Shown here piece by piece: positions 1 to 10,648 of a stretch of DNA of 64,000 nt. The DNA lies in NCBI GenBank assembly GCA_019426215.1, contig CM033408.1, positions 23,132,375 to 23,196,374 of the forward strand, given 5' to 3'. The notes under the pieces are model-generated. The model did not search any database. It saw only the letters and a program-made list of their open reading frames with translations, and was not told the DNA's origin. Source of the DNA: Buddleja alternifolia. Its lineage: Eukaryota > Streptophyta > Magnoliopsida > Lamiales > Scrophulariaceae. Each line of letters opens with the position of its first letter. Position 1 is the first letter of the stretch. The position numbers were made by a program, and so were the translations under genes.

Positions 1-1836
1 TCTTAGGTTCCATTTGAGATAGAAAGCTTGCGAACATAGCCTCATTAAATGTAGCGGCTCTAGTTCTAACTGGTGCTTCAATATCTCCAATGATTTGCTC
101 AGGTGGATGGTCACGTAACCATAGTCTATCAGTTTGGAAGGGGTTTTGAGAATGAACAGGCGCTTGAGAATCATTCGCTTGACCATTCTCCTGCGTTGGC
201 GCTTCAAGTTCACGATTCCTTCTTTGCTCTTGATGATCATTCTTTTCATGATCATCCGTGTTTCTTACATGATAATTTAGATTGATTTCACGAGTATTCT
301 TAGGAGGAGGCACTGAGATCTCATCATCATCGTCAGTATCTTCATCAATAGTAATTTTGGACGCTTGATGACATAGATCTTCAACTCCTACATCATTTAC
401 ATTTACCTTACTCGGCTCTTGGTTAGCATCATCAAACACAACATGAATAGATTCCTCAACCTTCGATTTGATCTTATTGAGAATGCGAAAATTCTTTCCA
501 TTTTTGGCGTAGCCTAGAAAGATTCCTTCATCCGCTTTAGGATCAAAAGTCTTTAGGCTTTGGGATCCATTATTATGAATAAAACATTTAGAACCAAAGA
601 CGTGAAAGTATGAAATATTTGGCTTACGTCCCTTCCACAGTTCATATGGAGTTTTTCCATGCTGTTTGTTGATCATGCATCGATTTTGAGTGTAACAAGC
701 AGTGTTGATCGCTTCGGCCCAAAATCTAGGAGCAAGCTTAGATTCAGCTAACATAGTCCTAGCGGCTTCCTTAAGCGTTCGGTTCCGGCGCTCAGCAACA
801 CCATTTTGTTGGGGAGTTCTGGGAGCTGAATACTCATGATGTATTCCATTTTCTGCACAAAACTTCTCAACAACCTTGTTAGTAAACTCAGTACCGTGAT
901 CGCTTCTTATTCTTGCAACCTTAAGATTTTTCAATGTTTGAAGTTGCCGAATAAGCGCTGTTAACTTGTCACATGTTTCATCTTTGGATGAAAGAAATTC
1001 CACCCAAGTAAATCTAGAGAAATCGTCTACTACCACTAAAGTATACTTTTTACCGCTTACACTGATTGTTTGAACAGGTCCAAACAAATCCATGTGAAGT
1101 AGTTCAAGTATTCTAGAAGTAGATAGATGAGGTTTTCTCTTGAAAGATGATTTAACTTGTTTACCCATTTGACAAGCGTCACAGAGGCGATCCTTATGAA
1201 ATGGTCCATTTGGCAATCCCTCTACAAGATTTTGACTTATAAGCTGAGAGATTGTCTTAAAGTTGAGGTGATTCATTTTTCTATGCCATAACCAACCCAT
1301 TTTAGATTCATTTTTAGCAACAAAGCATGTTGGGTTGTTATCAAGTGTTGAACCCCAATCTACCAAATATACGTTGTTATTCCTTTTTCCTTTTAGTTTA
1401 GTAGATTTAGTCTTAGCGTCGTTTATATAGCAATAGTCACTTGAGAATATGACTTCAAAGCCTTTATCGCAGAATTGACTTATGCTTAATAAATTGTGCT
1501 TTAGACCCTCAACAAAATAAACATCACTTATCATGATGTTCCCCCTATGCACAGTACCTATACCTTTGGTTTTACCTTTGGAGTTATCACCAAATACAAC
1601 CTGAGGACCATTGGCAGCTTGATAGTTGATCAGAAGATCTTTGGAACCTGTCATGTGCCTTGACGATCCACTATCAAAATACCAAACAGATGTATTGACT
1701 TTAGCTCTAGGTACCTGCAATCAAAAGGGAAGTTCTATTTCTGTTTAGGTACCCATTGTTGCTTGGGTCCTTCAACATTAGTATCCTTGTTAGTGTTAAT
1801 TAGAACTTTAGGAACCCAAATTTGCCTTGTCTTCAT
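1..1836 (-). CDS. Sirevirus-type Pol, partial: protease and integrase
   Basis: From 1714 to base 1 the minus strand is one open frame. It contains the protease active site DSGSS followed by RHMTG at about 1680-1660, the integrase zinc region (H..H...C..C around 1290-1180), and the integrase core: Asp in HMDLF, Asp in RSDHGTE and Glu in GVAERRNR. A hydrophilic acidic linker then leads toward RT, which is off the window. Upstream, a short frame from ATG 1836 carries two WVPK motifs typical of the gag-protease junction. It is cut from the protease frame by a 38-nt segment (1715-1752) that contains a stop. I found no other disabling change. Confidence 0.85.
1715..1752 (-). other. 38-nt GT...AG insert at the gag-pro junction
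   Basis: On the minus strand this segment starts GTACCT and ends TTGCAG, and an 8-bp direct repeat GGTACCTA spans its two edges. It contains an in-frame TAG. Removing it would join the upstream WVPK-type frame to the protease frame. Either it is a small insertion with flanking duplication or a minute intron. 38 nt is shorter than usual plant introns. Confidence 0.55.
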
Positions 1837-3935
1837 AGTAGGAATATTGGCTTTTTTGGTTTCACCTTGTGCTGTGTGTAATTTTTGGATGTATAATAAT
1901 ATCCACGATTATAATAATAGTCATAATCATAATTATCATAGTATCGATAATATGATCTTGACTGTTTTGGATATCGACGCTGGTATTTCCTTGGCTCTGG
2001 CTTGAGTTGCACGTTTGGTGCTAGACGCTTAGCGCTTGATTCACAGTGACTAGATTTATCCTTAGCTTTTTGAGCGTTTGGATGAGTCTGTCTTTGTGGA
2101 TCATTTGCTTTAGCCTTACCCTTGTCTGAGTTAGTTTTGACTTTCTCATTTGGCCTCTTACCATTGTCCCTTGGTTCATTTTGAGTTTGACCTTGTGAAC
2201 CTTTCTTAACAAAGAAAACACCCTTTCCTTTGTTGTTTGCCGTAACATTAGGTTTGTTTGGTTGTTTACCGAATTCATTGCATCCTAAACCGGTCTTTTC
2301 TCCAAACAACCTTGTTATTTCAGTCACATTGTCGAGCTTTCTGGATGCTTTGGACAACGATGAGATGAGCTGTTCTGACTTGGCAAGTCTAGCCATCAGA
2401 TCAGCTTCTCTCTTGACTATTATATCAATATCACCTCTCAATTGAATAACTTCACTCTCAAGCGATTGGTTTTTCTCAATGCACTGTTGCTGAATTTGCA
2501 ACTCTGCTCTGAGCGTTACTTTATCGTTTGTGAGTGATGAAATAATAGCGAGATCATTTTGATATATTTTGGCAGCTTCTTGACATTCATTGTAATATTC
2601 TTTGACTTTGTCAAGTAATTCATCATAAGAAAGAGGAATTGATAATTCATTGATTACCTCAGGGGACGCTTCATCATCTCTGGCCATGAGACATATGAGC
2701 GCTGAGTCATCTATCGGCTCATCATCATCACTACTTTCGTCTGATGATTCTAAATCTTCAGGTGCTGATGCTGGTTCTGATTCCGCAAGCAAACCTTGTT
2801 GTCGAAGGTTGCTCCTGAATTGGTTTCTATCCAAGTAATCCTGCCTTGAGGGCTTGGATACATTTGGATAGGGACAATTTACCTGGTAGTGCCCCGGTTT
2901 CCTGCAATTATAACAAAGATTGGTTTTCATTTTTTGTTCACTTGTTAGCCTTGCAGTGTGTGGTTTAGAAACCACTGGAGCTGGAAGATTTTGAGTAGAC
3001 GCTTGATATTGAGTAGGCGCTTGAGGTAAAGGAACAGAATATTGAGGCGCTTGAAACTGTTGTTGTATGGGAGAAGGCGCTTGATATGAACTTTGTCCTT
3101 GATTATTAGGACCTTTTCCTTTCTTTTCATATCTCAAGAACTTCCTGAATCTATTCAGCAAAGCCAACTCTTCTTCCTCATTAATGTCCGAATTCTTTCC
3201 TTTGTTACCCGATTTGCCTTTGATTGATGCAATGAGCGCTCCAGATTCAATCACTGGATTACTCACAATGTCACTAGCAGAGTTCAACTCGAACTCAAAA
3301 GCTTTTATCTCTGAAAAGGCGTCTTCTGGAGTTAAGAGATCCAGCATGTTTGATTCTCTCATAGCTGTTGTCTTCATCAAGAATTTACTTGGTAGACTTC
3401 TAAAGATCTTAACCACCATTTCTCGATTCTGTAAGTCCATTCCCAATGACGTAAGTTCTGTAACAAGAGCTGTGAATCTTATATCCAATTGCTCTAGTGT
3501 TTCATTGGGTAGCATCTTAAATCCGTTAAACTTTTCCTTAGCAATGGAAAGTTTGTTTTCTTTGATTTGAGCTGAACCACCACAGATTGTAGCCAGCTTA
3601 TCCCATATTTCTTTAGTCGTTTTGCAAGATTTGATTTTATTGAATAAGTTATCATTATCACCAATAGCCGTATACAGAGCGTTGCGACCAACATTGTCCA
3701 AGTTAGCTCTTCGACGCTCATCTGGAGACCATTCTTGTTTTGGTTTTTCAACGTAACCATCAGGGGTTTCTTCTGTGGCTCCAGGCGCTCTTGTGATAAC
3801 TTTGTATATTTTGATTGGCCCATCTGAAATAATATCGCACATGTCATCATCGCATGAACATAAATACGTAAATGCTTTGACTTTCCATGTGTCAAAATTT
3901 GATTCTGTCAATTTGGGAACTTTAGCAAATGCCAT
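1833..3935 (-). CDS. Sirevirus-type Gag polyprotein, 700 aa
   Basis: Gag forms the cytoplasmic virus-like particle that packages element RNA. The start MAFAKVPKLTESNFDTW is the typical DUF4219-type opening, and residues to about 250 look like a UBN2 gag domain. A proline/glutamine-rich linker follows, then a CCHC knuckle at about residues 341-354 (CYNC...GH...NC) for RNA binding. Next come an acidic patch and a long coiled-coil-like stretch (about 450-550). The C-terminus is basic and tyrosine-rich. No stop interrupts it. The TGA at 1835-1833 overlaps an ATG at 1836-1834 in the -1 frame, and A AAA AAG lies 16 nt before the TGA in the gag frame, suggesting frameshifting or re-initiation into pol. 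Confidence 0.9.
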   Translation of the reverse strand: MAFAKVPKLTESNFDTWKVKAFTYLCSCDDDMCDIISDGPIKIYKVITRAPGATEETPDGYVEKPKQEWSPDERRRANLDNVGRNALYTAIGDNDNLFNKIKSCKTTKEIWDKLATICGGSAQIKENKLSIAKEKFNGFKMLPNETLEQLDIRFTALVTELTSLGMDLQNREMVVKIFRSLPSKFLMKTTAMRESNMLDLLTPEDAFSEIKAFEFELNSASDIVSNPVIESGALIASIKGKSGNKGKNSDINEEEELALLNRFRKFLRYEKKGKGPNNQGQSSYQAPSPIQQQFQAPQYSVPLPQAPTQYQASTQNLPAPVVSKPHTARLTSEQKMKTNLCYNCRKPGHYQVNCPYPNVSKPSRQDYLDRNQFRSNLRQQGLLAESEPASAPEDLESSDESSDDDEPIDDSALICLMARDDEASPEVINELSIPLSYDELLDKVKEYYNECQEAAKIYQNDLAIISSLTNDKVTLRAELQIQQQCIEKNQSLESEVIQLRGDIDIIVKREADLMARLAKSEQLISSLSKASRKLDNVTEITRLFGEKTGLGCNEFGKQPNKPNVTANNKGKGVFFVKKGSQGQTQNEPRDNGKRPNEKVKTNSDKGKAKANDPQRQTHPNAQKAKDKSSHCESSAKRLAPNVQLKPEPRKYQRRYPKQSRSYYRYYDNYDYDYYYNRGYYYTSKNYTQHKVKPKKPIFLL
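1851..1857 (-). promoter_or_regulatory. Candidate -1 ribosomal frameshift heptamer A AAA AAG
   Basis: In the gag frame the minus strand reads CCA AAA AAG, giving the slippery pattern X XXY YYZ. A -1 slip here leads directly into the frame holding the pre-protease WVPK motifs and bypasses the gag TGA at 1835-1833. No strong hairpin is obvious at the ideal 5-9 nt spacing. A weak long-range pairing between GGGTTCC and GGACCC downstream is possible. Confidence 0.5.
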
Positions 3936-4025
3936 ATCTAAGCTTTAAAAAAGCAACTAGATTTTGAAAGAAAAAGATCTAAACAAGCAGTTATGCTTGG
4001 AAATTTTAAAATTTCAAAATTAACC

Positions 4026-4037
4026 GCTCTGATACCA
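4026..4037 (-). other. Primer-binding site (initiator tRNA-Met type)
   Basis: The minus strand reads TGGTATCAGAGC, the canonical plant copia complement to the 3' end of initiator tRNA-Met. It lies 2 nt from the LTR end at 4040. Confidence 0.9.
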
Positions 4038-4039
4038 CT

Positions 4040-5572
4040 TGTTGGTCCCAAGTGGCATACGAAAGGGTCTAGAAGGTGGGGGTTGAATAGACCCTTAAGT
4101 CTTTTTCGACTTAAAAAGGATTTCGTATTAAACGTATTTGGACGCTTGAAATGATAGGCGCTTGAAGAGTGTGACGCTTCACCTTAGCGTTCACATAAGA
4201 TATTTGAGACTTTGTGAAGCGTCTAATGAAGACTGTTTTATAAAGTTAACTTAGACTTCAGGAATTGAATACTTTGACCTTGTAGGTTAAGCGTTCAGTT
4301 CTTTTAATCAGGGTTAGCACAGCGGAATGATTTTGGAGTCTTCTCTTTGAAAGTTTTAGCGTCACAAGATGTTTCTTAGGTGCTTAGCTTTTGATTGTGT
4401 TTTACTTATGCAATGATATGATAGATGAATGAAATGACTGAAAAGTAAATAACACAATATTTGTAAGGTTCGTTGGGTGGTGTAATCCCAACTACGTCCT
4501 TCTTCTCCTTTGCACTTGGAGGCAATCCACTAAAATGATTCTCAAAGAATCACACAGAATCTTCTACAAATTAGGGAGAGATGGATGTCGATGACTTGAG
4601 CTCCTTGATCACACAGATTTCTGCTTCAAATCACTTCAACCCTCTTGCTTCTTTCACCCAGAAATGATGCAAGTATCCAACTTCGACTTCACACAGATGC
4701 GAGGCTTGGATGGGATTTTAAAAGGTTTGTTTGATTTTGATGAAGTTCAAACAACTTGGTAATATCTCAGTAGGAATCTGGTTTCTTCAAAAAGAATGTT
4801 TGAGATATTTGTTGACTGTCTCAGGAATATAAGAAAAGCAATTTGGATGTTTCTTGAAGTTTCTGGCTTTTCTGAGAATTTAAGGAATGAGATTTAATGC
4901 AACAGCAATTTGGCTTTGATAAAATTGTTGCCTTTTTTTGTTTGTTGTTGAAGTCCTATTTATAGGTATTCTTGGAGAAAGTGTCCGTTTGACACATGCA
5001 CTGGCGCGTGTCTCTCACTTTCGCGAGTGAACAGCTTTTGTCCTTTTTCCTGAAAATCTGCTGCACGAAAGTTGGTGCTGCAGTCTGAGATAGTTGACAG
5101 TCCAATAGGGTGGCTTCTCCGTACGTCTGACATTGCTTATCATATTAAATGCTCTTATCAACATTTAATGCATTTGAAATTAATACCCGTTGGTATTTAA
5201 TGCTTTGAGAATATTTGCATTAAACTCCTTCTGGACTTAGAAGTAAATTCAGGTGAAATCACTTCTGTCCCATAAGGTAACGCTTGATATAGCTGGCCAA
5301 AGTGGACGCTTGGAGACTGTATCTATCTTCTGAGATCAGGCGCTTGAGTCTTCGAACTTTACCACTGATAAACTCACTCAGAATCATCAGACGCTCAGCC
5401 TAAGACTATTTTGCCTAACACTCTAAAGTAAGATAACAAAGCCTAATAAATCTATTACAAGTCTAACGCTTCAAAGCCTATACAAGTTTTCTACGAAATA
5501 AACTTACAACTTTTTGGGGTCTAACAAAAACTTAATTGTCATCATCAAAACTTCTAACATGAAATTCTAACA
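4040..5572 (-). repeat. 5' LTR of the Sirevirus-like element
   Basis: The repeat is bounded by TGTTGGTCCC at 4040 and ATTCTAACA ending at 5572 on the plus strand, i.e. it runs TGTTAGAAT...GGGACCAACA on the minus strand. The inner end sits 2 nt from a tRNA-Met-type primer-binding site, which fixes this boundary. Length is about 1.53 kb. A TATAAATA box lies on the minus strand at 4964-4957. The partner LTR is outside the window, so the outer end rests on the TG...CA rule and family resemblance. Confidence 0.85.
4957..4964 (-). promoter_or_regulatory. TATA box in the Sirevirus LTR
   Basis: TATAAATA on the minus strand, about 600 bp inside the LTR from its 5' end and upstream of gag in the transcribed direction. 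This is the likely element promoter and the U3/R boundary would follow within about 30 nt. Inferred from position and motif only. Confidence 0.5.
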
Positions 5573-6350
5573 CCTAGGGACGGAGTGCTCTGAGGGTGCA
5601 TGGTCATTATCGTGTGGCATACTCCGATATGACCAAATCGGGCATCGCGAGCCTGCTGGGGAGGTATAAGGTGATGGTTTAAGCCCTGGTTCAGGGGTGA
5701 TAAGGAAAAGCAGCGGGACCCAAGTGCTGTGGGAAATCATCGGACGCGATGGTATTGCTAACATGGCCCCTACTGCTTAAGCATGTCTGTACGTGTATAA
5801 ACATGTGTTGTACGTGTTACTTAAACATGTCTTGTACGTGATACTGCATTGAACTACTGCTTTTAAAATGCATGTTTTGAAACTTAAATATCATGCCACC
5901 AATCGTTCCAGCTTTATCATGAAACTATTTTTTTCCAAGCATGTTTTCAATGATATTTGATAAAACCTCATCGTGCATATACTAAGACCTTTGTCTCATA
6001 CTAGCTATTGCTTAATTGTTACTATGATCACAAATTGCTTTTCTTATTTAGGATTTCAATGATCCTTTGAAAATCAACAAAAAAAAACTATTATTGTTTT
6101 TCCCTCACTAATTTATCATTTGGGTCTAAAAAATATTTTGAGAAACTTGCACACAAGCACTGGCACTCACTAAGCCTTTGCTTACGTATTTTGTTTCATT
6201 CCTTCCTTCCAGCTGTAGGTGAGTTGAGCAGTGAGACTAGTTGGAGGATAACAGGAATAGACATAGACGATCCAAGAGGTAAAAACTGGTAGTTTTATTC
6301 AAGGATATTAAGTTACTTCGCGATGCGGGTGATAGTTCCAGGAGTAGGAC
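5573..6350. repeat. Unassigned LTR-like fragment
   Basis: No convincing ORF. The style of the sequence around 5573-5760 (GC-rich, ends in GGGTGATAAGG-like text) and 6140-6300 (a run describing CACTAAGCCTTTGCTTACG) resembles plant chromovirus LTRs, but no partner, PBS or termini are visible. The left edge abuts the Sirevirus LTR at 5572. Low confidence. Confidence 0.25.
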
Positions 6351-6359
6351 CCTAAGATA

Positions 6360-7954
6360 CATTGATAAAAATTGGGTCCATGCTTGAAATTGGAACTACA
6401 GCTACGATAGACTTATGTATTCAAGTTGGGTCTTTTATGACCCAATTTTTGACCATTTGGAGTTGTACATTATCAACCCCCAACTGGGTAAAGGCGTTAT
6501 AGAAAATAATGTTCACTGAACTTCCACTACCCACCAAAATTTTCTTGACCCAAAAGTTTGAGATCGTAACCAATTTTACTAAGGTGTCATCCTTCAAGGG
6601 AATTTAATGTTCCATGTCTTGGGATCCAAACTTAATACTTGGAGTCTTTGGCTCCACCTGATTGACTTGTTGCGCTAGTGGGGTGCTAATAGCGTTCATC
6701 CCCGTAGCAGCCCTCACCAAGGCCTTTCTAGAGTTCGTGGAATCTCCCCCCGTGGGGCCTTTGAGAATCACTCCTATTATTTCCTTCACTGGGGGGTTCT
6801 CCATGTCTACGTCCGTGCTGGGGAGATTAAATTTGCCCCCATCTCTATCCGATGGACCCGAGGGGTCCTGGGAAGTGGATCTCAATGGTGCTATGACTTC
6901 TTATAAGAAGCCCCTTTTGATGAGCTTCTCAATCTCCACCTATAGATGGTGGCATTCCTCAGTAGTGTAACCTTTGTCATGGTAAAGCCTACAATATTTC
7001 TTAGACTTCTCGTGGGGGGAGCTACTGCTAAAGGTACTAGCTACATGTCCTAATATCTTTCCTAATTCTCTAAATTTTCCTCATCACGTGGTGCTTATCT
7101 ACGACGACCTTCTCGCTTAGGCAGTGCCTCTTCTGGGGGGTTATTGAAACTTGACCTCTGCGTAAAGACCTTGAGGGAGATGGTCTTCTGTCTCTTCCAT
7201 GTGGTGGTCTCTCATGAGGCGAAACCACATTGTTCTCTTCTTTTTTGTGTGCTACCCCATTCACCGGGGAGTTGGATCGCTTTGACCCTATCCCTCCGGG
7301 GCTCAGGGGCTCCTGGCCTCGGTGGAGGGATTGACTAGGCTTAACTTGCTAGGGGCAAAAATTTGCACGAGGCTCTTGACCTTTATCAATTGATTGAGGG
7401 GGTAGCCCTTAAGGCCCCTTCTCTTGAAGCGGAGGTGCCTCTTTAGAATTTTTCTCACGGGAGGCTTTGTCTCCTGGAAGCTGATATAGCAGACATCGCT
7501 CGTGACAGGTGTGCCTGGGCATACTGCTAGACAGCCTGCGCCGCTACCGTACTGAGGCATCTTTAACAAGAGCAAAGAGTGCCTCTTGAGTGATCTCGAA
7601 CACCCTAGTTGCAGGGGGTGGAATCACTGCTAGTGTCACAGGAGACACATTTTGCTTATTCGTCGGGGGTGATATATCAGGACCCCCTCCATCAATCTGA
7701 ACATTTAATAGACCTTCTCCACCAACTTGGACGTCTGGCACACCTTCGGGCGTGGTGTTAGGGACTTCATCGCTCGTTGTTGGCGCATTGTCGCTAGTCA
7801 TTCTGTCACCGGTGATACGTGATTGGGACCTAGTTTGCATACTCAGTGGCTGGGGCACTATTCCCATAGACGGCGCTAAATTGATGCAGGTAAAATTTGT
7901 CAGTAAATTGGTATCACGTGATTTTCCATGTCGGGAGGGAATCCAACCCAACAC
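6360..7954 (-). pseudogene. Retand-type gag-protease remnant
   Basis: Gag pieces occur at about 7954-7544 (with MQTRSQSR near its start, just after the PBS) and 7264-6900. The C-terminal finger Y-C-R-L-Y-H-D-K-G-Y-T-T-E-E-C-H-H-L is followed by the family's EIEKLIKRGFL motif, interrupted by a stop. The segment 6885-6604 holds the GGDS-N-S-RKA motif seen before protease in Tat elements. The protease core at 6600-6480 reads GSGSS where the family has D-[ST/G]-GSS, so the catalytic Asp is replaced by Gly. At least three in-frame stops are present. The family fit is good, and it is non-functional. Confidence 0.7.
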
Positions 7955-8568
7955 ATGATAAACTAGGCTAAGGGTTGAATTAGGTATAGACTACACTAGT
8001 TGTTATGCAAGCTACCTACGTACCTAAGGTGATGGGATCAAGTCAATTTGTAGTTCTATAATGGAATTACTCTCCAAAGTTGTTAATGGATTTTTTTGTG
8101 AGACAAGTAGATAATGAATCCCTCACTAGCTCCTTTGATATATTTATATCGAACTGGAAGTGGGCTTTAGGCCGTTGGCTAAAACTTAGCAGTAACTCAT
8201 CAGACAATTCATTAAACCCAATACTTGGCTATTTTATATTTAAATAGCTTAATTACTTTTATAGGTTCTTGAACATAACGGGCCATATTCATAATGGGCC
8301 TCCAGCCCTATGGGCTTGACTATTATATTAACTGCGGACTTTATCCATGGGAGGGGCCTTAGCCCGAGCCGAGGGTAAATTAGTTACCATAATGCCCCTA
8401 GACATTTCTGGTGCACCTCAATGTTGATTTGATATTACCATGAATCTAGTGTCTATTGGTCGAGAATTCTGAAGAGGGAATGTCAGTAATAGAGAGCTAA
8501 CATGAGCCCATAAAAAATTTACTCAATTAAGGCTTCCATTTATCAACGTGTAGCGCCAAATTCTTGCA
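7885..8568 (-). repeat. 5' LTR of the Tat/Retand-type relic
   Basis: On the minus strand it runs TGCAAGAATTTGGCGC...TTTTACCTGCA, about 684 bp. It ends 1-2 nt before the degenerate PBS. The boundaries rest on the PBS and the matching TGCA ends. No second LTR is present to confirm them. Confidence 0.55.
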
Positions 8569-9361
8569 CAAGACCACTGTTACATGATAGAGAAAATGGA
8601 AAACAATCATATACGCTTTCATATGCATGTGTGTTTTGTATTTTTCAGCAGTAACAGTAGTTGTTTTGATTCAAATATTGGTATCACATTCACTCTATAT
8701 TGATTTAGCTTAAAATAAAGATGAGATTTATGCTCTCCCAGAATTAGGTTGTTTTTCAATTAAATATCTTCTCGTTCATGTCAATTTGTCTTCAAGATGA
8801 CATGATTGAGCTCCAATTTGGTGATAATAAGTGCCCCTAAGTGTTTGCTGAAAGTTCTCAAAGAAATATATTAGAAATAAACACCCTAGAGTTGCAACCA
8901 ATGGACATGTCTCTTGGGTGTTTATTTTTAAAATCTCCTACTCACTCATGAAGGCATGACCATAGGTACATAAAAACGTATACTCTTCCGAAGAAACTTA
9001 TCATACCAATACATGAGTCGTGCAACCGTCATCTATAGCTATAATATCGGGAGCTCCAAACTAGAAACCGATAAAGGTCAGAATGGAAACATCAACCCTT
9101 GATGGAGATAATTTTGTATTATGTAGTATTGTACCCCAGGCTTGTTAGTCACCCTGATTAAGTATAACTTAATCCCTCTAGAAATTTATACGTAACCACT
9201 CTATCAATTTCACAAGTATTCACAGTTATGTAATCCATTGATTAACATAACTGGCTAGCCTGTGAATGCAAGTGAAAGGCGTGAATCTAAGCTCGTCTTC
9301 CTTTAACCCTAATAACACTAGGATCTAAGTTAACTCCTTTTCCAGTCATATTCCTTTAGAC
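8569..9361. repeat. Unassigned, probably old LTR remnant
   Basis: No gene found. From about 8870 the text resembles the outer part of a copia LTR, but no termini, PBS or second copy can be seen before the duplicated block begins at 9362. Confidence 0.25.
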
Positions 9362-10648
9362 CGCATCATCCATAGCCATTGGTAACTTGCTAGAGTAGCT
9401 AACACTAACTTTTCACTTTGTGCCATAGTTAAAAGTCACACAGGGTGCTACTAAGATCAATGATCTTTAGGACTCACACAGTGAAGAAGCAGAGATCCAT
9501 TAACTCACTTCGAATTGGGTTGCTATGCACATGTAGTATGGCATACAAGCAACGGTGGAGACTCTTTGTTATAAAGAGTGTATATACATGTCTTAATTAG
9601 CTCGTTTCTAAAAAAGGCCTAATTCTAGAATATATTACACTTCAACAATTCAAAAATAAGTTGTTGCACCCAACAACTCATAGACTTCATAGATAATGGG
9701 TAAACATCTATGTCAGCTCTTAAGGTATAATGAGCCTCATCTTGGTGTTGTTGGGAAACACGAAAATAACGGAGCGGAAGATAAATACCACGGTGGTCAT
9801 CCCGACCTACAGATTTAAATCTTAATAACCCTAGAACTTACCCATTGTAGCGAAGTTGTTGAAGAACCCGATTCTTCAAAATTATCTCAATCTTTCGGAA
9901 ATCTATCTACACCACTCTTGGATTTTCCAGCCTTCTCGCATCATTAATTGATTTCTTGAATCTAGATCCAAATGACAAATGTACGTTGTCTCTAAATTAT
10001 CACACAGAAAGCTGTTGGGAATCCTATCGGCATACGTAGCGAAAATGAAAAACTGATCCGGATTCCCAAACAAAGATCAATTTATGGCTTTCGTCGATTT
10101 TAATCAAGAAAAAGATGAATACGAAAAACTTACCTTTTTGCGTATTCAATCTTTAATCCTCGCGAATCTTCAATCTTCTCCAACGGTTCAATTGTACCAT
10201 CTCTAGATCATCACGTAAGAACAGACTACAGAAAATCTCCATCTCCAATCTCCATGGCGGCTAGGCGAGTATGAGTTGGAAGAAGAGTTTTCTCTGTCTA
10301 GTATTTTTGGTGGAGGATTTCACCTAATGTGAAAATTACGTATTATGAATTAATTCTTTTAGTTAACTTTTGAGCTTGTGTTGTAGGATTAAATAAATCC
10401 TCCAACTTGCTCAACAAGTCACACGCCCACCTTGGGCTTTTTAGACCTGAGTTGGGCTAAGTTGACTTAATCAACTTAGTCCAATTAGTTTATTCACCTA
10501 ATATTTAATCTAATTAAATATACATGTAAATTAAATTAATATTCTAATTAATTAATTAATAGTTTTAATTGACCGTGTCAACATAATTAATTTAGTTATC
10601 AATATTTAATCACATTAAATAATAAATTAAATTAATTAGTCCAATTAA

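Larger units (their letters stand above)
1..5572 (-). mobile_element. Sirevirus-like Ty1/copia LTR retrotransposon, truncated by window edge
   Basis: Read on the minus strand the order is LTR (5572-4040), primer-binding site, a 700-residue gag, then protease and integrase running out of the window at base 1. The order protease-integrase before RT is that of Ty1/copia. The long gag with DUF4219/UBN2-like N-terminus, one zinc knuckle and a C-terminal coiled coil is typical of Sireviruses. Gag and the visible pol are open except at the gag/pol junction, so this looks like a young copy. RT, RNase H and the 3' LTR lie to the left of the window, so no target-site duplication can be tested. Confidence 0.9.
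6350..8568 (-). mobile_element. Truncated Ty3/gypsy Tat/Retand-type element
   Basis: Reading the minus strand: an LTR (8568-7885), a degenerate Retand-type PBS at about 7883-7864 (GCGCCGTCTATGGGAA), a gag beginning near 7843, a gag C-terminal zinc motif near 6990-6930, and a protease-like region to about 6360. Several in-frame stops show it is dead. RT, RNase H and integrase are absent, and it stops where the unassigned LTR-like sequence begins. Confidence 0.7.

Noticed and set aside
2021..3895. Additional ORFs on both strands over the Sirevirus gag
   Set aside because: Shadow frames of the 700-codon gag, which carries all recognisable domains.
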